Of a stretch of 12,069 bases of DNA, positions 7,386-12,069 are shown piece after piece; positions within the stretch are counted from its first letter, which is position 1; each line of letters starts with the position of its first letter. Origin of the DNA: Actinomycetota bacterium (lineage in GTDB: Bacteria; Actinomycetota; Actinomycetes; S36-B12; UBA5976); the NCBI GenBank assembly GCA_009918865.1, contig RGCY01000021.1, positions 1 to 12,069 on the forward strand, in the 5' to 3' direction. The notes under the pieces were generated by a model, which worked only from the letters and a program-made list of their open reading frames with translations, was not told where the DNA came from and ran no database searches. Position numbers and translations under genes: made by a program.

Positions 7386-9611
7386 ATGTTTGAACGCCTG
7401 GGGCACTTGGTGGTCCGACGCACAAAAACGATGCTTGCTTTGTATTTCATTTTGCTCGCCGTTTTTGCGGGCACTGGCTGGCAGGTGTTCGGCGAACTCA
7501 AGACAAGTGGATATGACAACCCCAAGAGTGAGAGTTCGCGTGCGGCGGCAGCGCTAGCCAAGCAGTTTGGCGTCCGCACGCCGTTAGTGGTTGCCAGTGT
7601 TGACACCACCCACGGCGTGGACACCGACACTCCAGCCGCGTTGGCTCTGGTTCAGAGGATTGCCGCCGAGCCAGGCGTGGATGCCAAAACTTCAGTTTCG
7701 TATTGGACGAGCGGCAAACCAAAGAGTCTGCGCAGTACCACAACTATCAATGGTGAATCTCGCGCTGGCATGGTGCTCATCCACACAAACCTCAAGGGCC
7801 AGGAAGCATCGAAACTTGCCCAGCGACTACAGGACAAGTACGACGGGCAGCAGGATGGCGGCCTCAAGGTTTATGTGGGCGGTTGGGGTCCCATTGGTAA
7901 CGAGTTGAACAGCAAGATTGCATCCGACTTAGCGAAGGCCGAGTCGGTTGCCATTCCACTTTCCATGGTGGCACTGCTGTTTGCTTTTGGAAGTGTGGTG
8001 GCTGCCGGATTGCCATTCATGGTTGCTGCAGGTGCAGTAGCCGCAGCCATGTTCTTCATGTGGTTGATTTCGATGGCAACGGATATCTCTGTCTTCTCCA
8101 TCAACCTCCTCACGGGTTTCGGTCTCGGACTTGGAATTGACTACGCATTGCTGATGGTTAACAGATTCCGAGAGGAACTGAAACGCGGCGCTGATTCCGA
8201 ATCCGCCGTCATCGCCACAATTCGTACGGCAGGGCGAACTGTCTTCGTCTCCGGCCTCATCGTGGCGGTGACACTTGCTGGGTTGGTGGTCTTCCCTCAG
8301 TACTTCATGAAGTCCTTCGCCTATGCCGGCACGCTCGTTGTGACCTTCGCCGTCATTACAGCGCTTTTGGCATTACCTGCCCTACTCAAGGTGCTCGGTC
8401 ACAGAGTCAACAAAGGTAAGTTGCTGCGCGGTGATCTTGCGCCGAGTGATGAAGGACGCTGGCATGACCTAGCAGTGTTCGTCATGCGGCGCCCCGTGTC
8501 AGTGTTCTTGGTGACTCTCATCGGTCTTGGAGTGCTTGCAGCCCCAGCGCTCTCGGCAAATTTCAGTCAGATTGACGCACGAGCACTTCCGGCCTCAAAC
8601 CCAGTGGCACAGGCATCAGCATTTACGACAGAGAATTTCAATGCGCAAGAGAGCAGTCCGATTGACATTTTCCTCACGGGTGGCGGCAACGAAAAGTCTG
8701 CGAATGATCTTGGCGCATGGGGATGTGCGATTGCAACGAAGCCGCATGTGCTGCGAGTGACGACTCCTGACTACATTCTCAATTCACAACCACCTTCGCA
8801 ACCAGGCAAACCTGTGAAGTGTGCATTGCTTGGTCAGAACGCAAACTTGTCTTCGTTCATTTCAGGTAAAGATGCGCGTGTCACAGTTATCACCGACGTT
8901 CCGGAGCGCTCTGCCGAAGCAGCCGCCTTGGTCAAGAGCATCCGCGCGTTGGTCCCCCCAGTCAAGGGAGAGGTTCTTGTTGGTGGGGCTTCAGCCGTCT
9001 TCGTTGATTCCCAGGCAGCAATCACCGACAACTTGCCATTCCTACTGCTGTGGTTAGGAATCGCGATTCTCGTCATCCTGTTCCTGTTCACAGGAAGTGT
9101 GGTGCTACCCATCAAGGCAGTGCTCCTGAATCTGCTCAGCCTTGGCGCAACATTGGGCGTGCTGACGTTCATCTTCCAAGGCGGTCATCTGACCTGGCTC
9201 GTGGGCTCGTTCACACCAACTAAAACCATTGACACTAATTCGATTGTGCTCATTGCGGTGGTCGCATTTGGTTTATCAATGGACTACGAGGTGTTCTTGC
9301 TCGCGCGCATCAAGGAGGAACACGACCGCGGCGCTGACACCACCACATCTGTGGCGCTTGGCCTACAGCGCTCAGCACGCATCGTGACCACAGCGGCGGT
9401 GCTTCTTGCGGTGGTGTTCGCATCGTTCATCTCAAGTGGCATCACGAACATCAAACTGCTGGGTTTTGGTGTGGCTTTCGCCATTCTCTTGGATGCAACT
9501 GTTGTGCGAGCACTGCTTGTTCCTGCGTTGATGAAACTGATGGGAAGTGCGAACTGGTGGGCGCCGAAACCACTAGCAATGCTGCACGAGCGAATCGGAA
9601 TGAAGGATTAG
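7386..9611 (+). CDS. MMPL-family RND transporter
   Basis: A 741-aa inner-membrane exporter of the MmpL/actinobacterial MMPL type, driven by proton motive force and usually moving lipids or hydrophobic compounds. TM1 is at about 14-34. A first extracytoplasmic domain (35-185) is followed by a block of five helices (about 186-335). TM7 is at 370-390, a second extracytoplasmic domain at 391-545, and a final helix block at 550-720. Both halves keep the Asp-Tyr pair of the proton relay: D252-Y253 in GLGIDYALLMVNRFREE and D633-Y634 in GLSMDYEVFLLARIKEE. C447 and C479 in the second domain could form a disulfide. The ATG at 7386 follows GGAGA (7376-7380), five bases away. It is the usual length and intact. 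The stop is 10 bases from the thioesterase start. The cargo is unknown. Confidence 0.93.
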   Translation: MFERLGHLVVRRTKTMLALYFILLAVFAGTGWQVFGELKTSGYDNPKSESSRAAAALAKQFGVRTPLVVASVDTTHGVDTDTPAALALVQRIAAEPGVDAKTSVSYWTSGKPKSLRSTTTINGESRAGMVLIHTNLKGQEASKLAQRLQDKYDGQQDGGLKVYVGGWGPIGNELNSKIASDLAKAESVAIPLSMVALLFAFGSVVAAGLPFMVAAGAVAAAMFFMWLISMATDISVFSINLLTGFGLGLGIDYALLMVNRFREELKRGADSESAVIATIRTAGRTVFVSGLIVAVTLAGLVVFPQYFMKSFAYAGTLVVTFAVITALLALPALLKVLGHRVNKGKLLRGDLAPSDEGRWHDLAVFVMRRPVSVFLVTLIGLGVLAAPALSANFSQIDARALPASNPVAQASAFTTENFNAQESSPIDIFLTGGGNEKSANDLGAWGCAIATKPHVLRVTTPDYILNSQPPSQPGKPVKCALLGQNANLSSFISGKDARVTVITDVPERSAEAAALVKSIRALVPPVKGEVLVGGASAVFVDSQAAITDNLPFLLLWLGIAILVILFLFTGSVVLPIKAVLLNLLSLGATLGVLTFIFQGGHLTWLVGSFTPTKTIDTNSIVLIAVVAFGLSMDYEVFLLARIKEEHDRGADTTTSVALGLQRSARIVTTAAVLLAVVFASFISSGITNIKLLGFGVAFAILLDATVVRALLVPALMKLMGSANWWAPKPLAMLHERIGMKD

Positions 9612-9621
9612 AGGTCCCCTC

Positions 9622-10032
9622 ATGAGTGAAGACATTGCGGCTCTCATCACAAGTCGCGGTCCTGGTGCATTGGCTGAACGCATGGGCATCGAGCTCAAGG
9701 AAGTCAGTGTCGAGCGCGTGATTGCGCGAATGCCAGTTGAAGGGAACACCCAGCCTTACGGGTTACTCCATGGTGGGGCGAGTGCGGTGTTAGCAGAAAC
9801 CGTGGGTTCACTCCACGCTGCCATCCACGCCGGCGCGCAGCGCCAGGCAGTGGGCCTAGACATCAACTGCACGCATCACCGTGGCGCCACATCGGGTTGG
9901 GTGACAGCAACCAGCACGCCATTAAGTCTGGGCAACACCATCGCTGCTTTGAGCATCACCATCACGGACGATGAAGGACGGCTCATCTGCACATCGCGTC
10001 TAACATGCTTGATTCGCGATAAACGCGGGTGA
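9622..10032 (+). CDS. Hotdog-fold acyl-CoA thioesterase (PaaI/MenI type)
   Basis: This 136-aa single hotdog domain hydrolyses acyl- or aryl-CoA thioesters. The active-site segment NTQPYGLLHGGASAVLAETVGS (42-63) has H50 and the likely catalytic E59. The core strand GLDINCTHHRG (78-88) and the C-terminal strands match the PaaI/MenI/EntH group. DHNA-CoA thioesterase of menaquinone synthesis and phenylacetyl-CoA-type thioesterase are both possible; the sequence alone does not separate them, and no men or paa genes are in view. The ATG at 9622 follows GAGG (9611-9614), which overlaps the MMPL stop. The 10-base gap indicates cotranscription with the transporter, perhaps releasing acyl groups linked to its cargo, which is inference. 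Full length. Confidence 0.9.
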   Translation: MSEDIAALITSRGPGALAERMGIELKEVSVERVIARMPVEGNTQPYGLLHGGASAVLAETVGSLHAAIHAGAQRQAVGLDINCTHHRGATSGWVTATSTPLSLGNTIAALSITITDDEGRLICTSRLTCLIRDKRG

Positions 10033-10049
10033 CTGTCATGAACGTCTCT

Positions 10050-10075
10050 GCTGTCGCAGTTCCTCGCCCGACAGC
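10050..10075. terminator. Hairpin between convergent genes, possible bidirectional terminator
   Basis: GCTGTCG (10050-10056) and CGACAGC (10069-10075) form a perfect 7-base stem with a 12-base loop, in the 50-base gap between the convergent thioesterase and DUF3817 genes. No T-tract follows on either strand, so it would not be a classical factor-independent terminator. Actinobacterial terminators often lack the T-tract. Confidence 0.4.
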
Positions 10076-10082
10076 ACGTCAA

Positions 10083-10418
10083 CTACGCGCCAGCGCGGCG
10101 GCGAGTGGCAGTGAGCCGGCGTTCCACAATCACTCCTAGTGCGGGGATAGTGCCAGCCAGTCCAACAGTAATCATCTGGTTCAGCGGCCAGCGTTCACGA
10201 ATGGTCACGCGGACAACCGCTGCAAGATAAACCACGTAGGCGTACCCATGGAAGACCCAGCCGGCGGCGTACCAACCGCCGACATGCGCACCGAATAAGT
10301 ATTTGGCAATCAACCCAGCTGTCATCACGGCGAGTGCGGTTCCGGTCACATAGGCCATCACTCTGTAGAACCCATATGCCCACGCATCTCGACCTCGTGG
10401 CGCCTGCAAAAATCCCAT
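10083..10418 (-). CDS. DUF3817 integral membrane protein
   Basis: A 111-aa membrane protein. A basic N-terminus (about 1-15) leads into FYRVMAYVTGTALAVMTAG (17-35, TM1). A loop has LIAKYLFGA, then FHGYAYVVYLAAVV (56-69, TM2) and LNQMITVGLAGTIPALGVIVER (79-100, TM3). The R-hydrophobic-A-x-x-TG start, the HG-YVVY centre and the IPxxGxxVER end are the DUF3817 pattern. Its function is unknown. The frame runs upstream into SURF1, but ATG 10418, seven bases after the SURF1 stop, leaves exactly the family segment. An ATG at 10448 overlapping SURF1 is the alternative. There is no good ribosome site, so translation is probably coupled to SURF1. It is the last gene of the mca cluster. Confidence 0.85.
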   Translation of the reverse strand: MGFLQAPRGRDAWAYGFYRVMAYVTGTALAVMTAGLIAKYLFGAHVGGWYAAGWVFHGYAYVVYLAAVVRVTIRERWPLNQMITVGLAGTIPALGVIVERRLTATRRRAGA

Positions 10419-10425
10419 GGCGTGA

Positions 10426-11157
10426 TTATTGCGGTGCTGCAACTTCATCGCGGTATGACCGGGTTGCGACCTGCCGGAAGAAAACAAACAAGGTGAATGC
10501 GGCGAAGGACCACCACTGAAATGCATAGGCGATGCTGCGCCAACCAATTGACCCACTGGGAGCACTCGTGAAGCGCGGCGTAGGTGCCGCGGTTGAACTC
10601 ATCGTCAAACTCTGAGTCGCAATGAGATAGCCATCGCGCAAGACTGGGTAGGGCCAGCGGTCAACGAGGGCGTTTGTGCTCAACTCAGAAAGTGCAGGTT
10701 GCCAGTTGCCAATGGCTGGCGAATCGTCGCTAGGTTGCAGGCGTGCAGTGATAGTCATCTCCTGCCCACCAATCGCAGTGATGCGGTCAATTCGGCCGGG
10801 CATATCCGTGAAGCCAGTCACCACGGCAATAGCAGTGCCATCTGGCAATTGCAGTGGTGTCACAACCCAAGGTAGCTTTCCTTGAGATGTTGGTCGGGGC
10901 GACGTGATGAATGTGTGGGTGTCGTCAAACTTTCCAGAGACTGTCACCAGCGCACCGATGGATGTGCGCGGTAGCCACTGCTCTCGTGGACTCACCTTGT
11001 TCAGCGGCACAGCAGAAGAAGTCACAACGCCGGTTAGTCGTTGCTGGTCTGCAAAAGCAACTCGCCATTGCCACTGACCAAGGAAAACAAAGATGGAACA
11101 CAGCAGCGCACACAACACCACCGCGCCAAGCAACGCACGCAGCCGCTGAGCGGTCAC
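10426..11157 (-). CDS. SURF1-family cytochrome oxidase assembly protein
   Basis: A 243-aa protein with two membrane helices flanking an extracytoplasmic domain, as in SURF1. TM1 is at about 8-27 (LLGAVVLCALLCSIFVFLG) followed by the conserved GQWQWR (27-32). TM2 is near the C-terminus (about 210-232), in IAYAFQWWSFAAFTLFVFF, and the AFQWWSFA stretch is a family signature. The family helps insert haem into, or assemble, aa3-type terminal oxidase. No oxidase genes are in this window. The frame extends to 11238, but GTG at 11157 overlaps the TGA of the upstream small gene as GTGA, a typical coupled start, and gives the normal family N-terminus. There is no Shine-Dalgarno site. Confidence 0.9.
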   Translation of the reverse strand: MTAQRLRALLGAVVLCALLCSIFVFLGQWQWRVAFADQQRLTGVVTSSAVPLNKVSPREQWLPRTSIGALVTVSGKFDDTHTFITSPRPTSQGKLPWVVTPLQLPDGTAIAVVTGFTDMPGRIDRITAIGGQEMTITARLQPSDDSPAIGNWQPALSELSTNALVDRWPYPVLRDGYLIATQSLTMSSTAAPTPRFTSAPSGSIGWRSIAYAFQWWSFAAFTLFVFFRQVATRSYRDEVAAPQ

Positions 11158-11414
11158 GACTCTGACCGTCGGGACGGCACATCCAAGTCCGCTGGAACCT
11201 TCTTTAAATGCCGACGCATGCTGCGCACCAAAAACCAACTCACTGCGAGCAACGCCATAATCATGAGCAGCGGCGTCGGGCCCGGTTGCACATCGTCATC
11301 CGTGAACTCACGCGGTGAAGGCGAAGGGCTAGGGCTGGTGGTTTGAATGGCATCACTGGAAGTCAGTGATGCCATGGACACACCATCAATCCGCAACCCC
11401 AGCACATGCCTCAT
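11154..11414 (-). CDS. Small one-helix membrane protein next to mca
   Basis: An 86-aa protein. A Ser/Pro-rich segment (about 16-47, SPSPSPSP and acidic residues) precedes one hydrophobic helix (about 48-63, LLMIMALLAVSWFLV). A basic tail RSMRRHLKKVP follows, so the C-terminus is probably cytoplasmic. A short protein with one helix and an RSMxRHLKK-like tail is common beside actinobacterial mca. I recall M. tuberculosis Rv1083, after mca Rv1082, as the counterpart. Its function is unknown. ATG 11414 has GAGAGGG about 11 bases upstream. ATG 11375 (residue 14) is the alternative, and the helix is kept either way. It lies 28 bases after the mca stop and overlaps the SURF1 start by four bases. Confidence 0.75.
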   Translation of the reverse strand: MRHVLGLRIDGVSMASLTSSDAIQTTSPSPSPSPREFTDDDVQPGPTPLLMIMALLAVSWFLVRSMRRHLKKVPADLDVPSRRSES

Positions 11415-11442
11415 TGAAACTCAGCCCTCTCGCTTTGAGAAT

Positions 11443-12069
11443 CTATTCACTTCGCTTAGTGACCAGCGTACGCGCATCATCTGCGCTGCGAATCCCGGCG
11501 AAGAGGTCGTCCTCAGGTAGCTCAACAGTGACCCATGTCTGGGCGAGTTCAAAGTCTTCAGTGGACCACACCGCATGCTGAGTTGACGATGGGACGGCGA
11601 GCCACACGTTGGGGTCAATCTGCGTTGCATGTGCACGCAGAGCAGCGTCGCGTGCTTCAAAGTGACTGACATCGCACTGCACCCGCGTTGTGATGGTTCG
11701 GTCGCCGGAGTGATCCCAGTTCGCTAACCATTCTTCAAAGCGGCTGGGCATTCCTGCGGCAATCATGGCTTCGTGCATGGCCTTGACCCGGGCGTAATGG
11801 AACGACTGGTGGTAGTAGACCTTGTGCACTTGCCACGGCGAATCCGCCGCTGAATCTTCTACATCAAAATCGGGGTCGGCCGCCAATGCAATCGCCGCAA
11901 CCGTGATTTCATGGCAACGAATGTGGTCTGGGTGTGGGTAGCCGCCATTTTCGTCGTACGTGGTGACCACATGCGGTTGCTCTCTTCGAATGATGCGCGC
12001 AAGCCCTGGCGCAATCTCGGCAAGGTCGGCGGCTGCAAAACAATCATCCGGCAGTGGTCGAACACCATT
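11443..12069 (-). CDS. mca: Mycothiol S-conjugate amidase, C-terminal part
   Basis: The last 208 residues of Mca, cut by the right edge. The enzyme hydrolyses mycothiol S-conjugates to a mercapturic acid, which is exported, and GlcN-Ins, which is recycled, so it detoxifies electrophiles and antibiotics. Visible Mca signatures include VVTTYDENGGYPHPDHIRCH, in which the second HPDH histidine is a zinc ligand of the MshB/Mca (LmbE) family, then VHKVYYHQSFHYARV, RVQCDVSHFEARDAALRAHATQIDPN and ELPEDDLFAGI. The HATQIDP and LFAGI segments favour Mca over the deacetylase MshB. The N-terminal AHPDDE zinc motif, about 80 residues, lies outside the window. It is the first visible gene of a four-gene minus-strand cluster. 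Confidence 0.93.
   Translation of the reverse strand, partial: NGVRPLPDDCFAAADLAEIAPGLARIIRREQPHVVTTYDENGGYPHPDHIRCHEITVAAIALAADPDFDVEDSAADSPWQVHKVYYHQSFHYARVKAMHEAMIAAGMPSRFEEWLANWDHSGDRTITTRVQCDVSHFEARDAALRAHATQIDPNVWLAVPSSTQHAVWSTEDFELAQTWVTVELPEDDLFAGIRSADDARTLVTKRSE

Noticed and set aside
11158..11238. Longer SURF1 start at ATG 11238
   Set aside because: It would overlap the small membrane protein gene by over 80 bases, and the added residues do not look like a SURF1 N-terminus. GTG 11157 with a GTGA overlap is better.
1..12069. Mobile element, CRISPR array, tRNA or defence system
   Set aside because: I saw no transposase, integrase, terminal repeats, regularly spaced repeats or cloverleaf. 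Gene content and codon use look uniform and chromosomal.

Overview
The window looks like chromosomal DNA of an aerobic, mycothiol-producing actinobacterium. GC content is in the mid-50s percent by eye. The evidence is a mycothiol S-conjugate amidase (Mca) at the right edge, a short-chain Z-isoprenyl diphosphate synthase of the mycobacterial Rv1086 type, a PIN-PhoH protein of the actinobacterial PhoH2 type, a SURF1 oxidase-assembly factor, and frequent GTG starts. The genus cannot be told. No phage, IS, CRISPR, tRNA or rRNA was seen; the content is housekeeping and envelope metabolism.

Layout: (1) 1-194 has no gene I can support. (2) 195-4215, minus strand, reads alpha/beta hydrolase, exonuclease III, uppS-type Z-prenyl synthase, then phoH, in transcription order. 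The first three are tightly packed. phoH follows a 202-base gap with its own promoter-like signals and is broken by a deletion at its ATP-binding site. (3) 4216-4408 is a divergent promoter region. (4) 4409-5911, plus strand, is a peptide-amidase-like hydrolase, convergent with (5) 5948-7168, minus strand, an anchored YncE-type beta-propeller. (6) 7169-7385 is a second divergent region, carrying two tandem ECF-like promoter motifs that face (7) 7386-10032, an MMPL transporter and a hotdog thioesterase with a 10-base gap. (8) 10083-12069, minus strand, reads mca (cut by the right edge), a small one-helix membrane protein, SURF1, and a DUF3817 membrane protein.

How the genes fit together: several act at the envelope (Z-prenyl diphosphate for polyprenyl carriers, the MMPL exporter, the anchored propeller). 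Mca detoxifies thiol conjugates and SURF1 serves cytochrome oxidase. As I recall it, M. tuberculosis has mca, a small membrane protein gene, the Z-FPP synthase and phoH2 in one neighbourhood (Rv1082, Rv1083, Rv1086, Rv1095), so the window looks like that conserved neighbourhood with other genes between its members.

I see no clearly new multi-gene system. The most useful second looks are the 67-nt-scale lesion in phoH, a PHO-box-like triple direct repeat upstream of phoH, and the paired GGGTAAC-N15-CGTCG motifs upstream of the MMPL gene.
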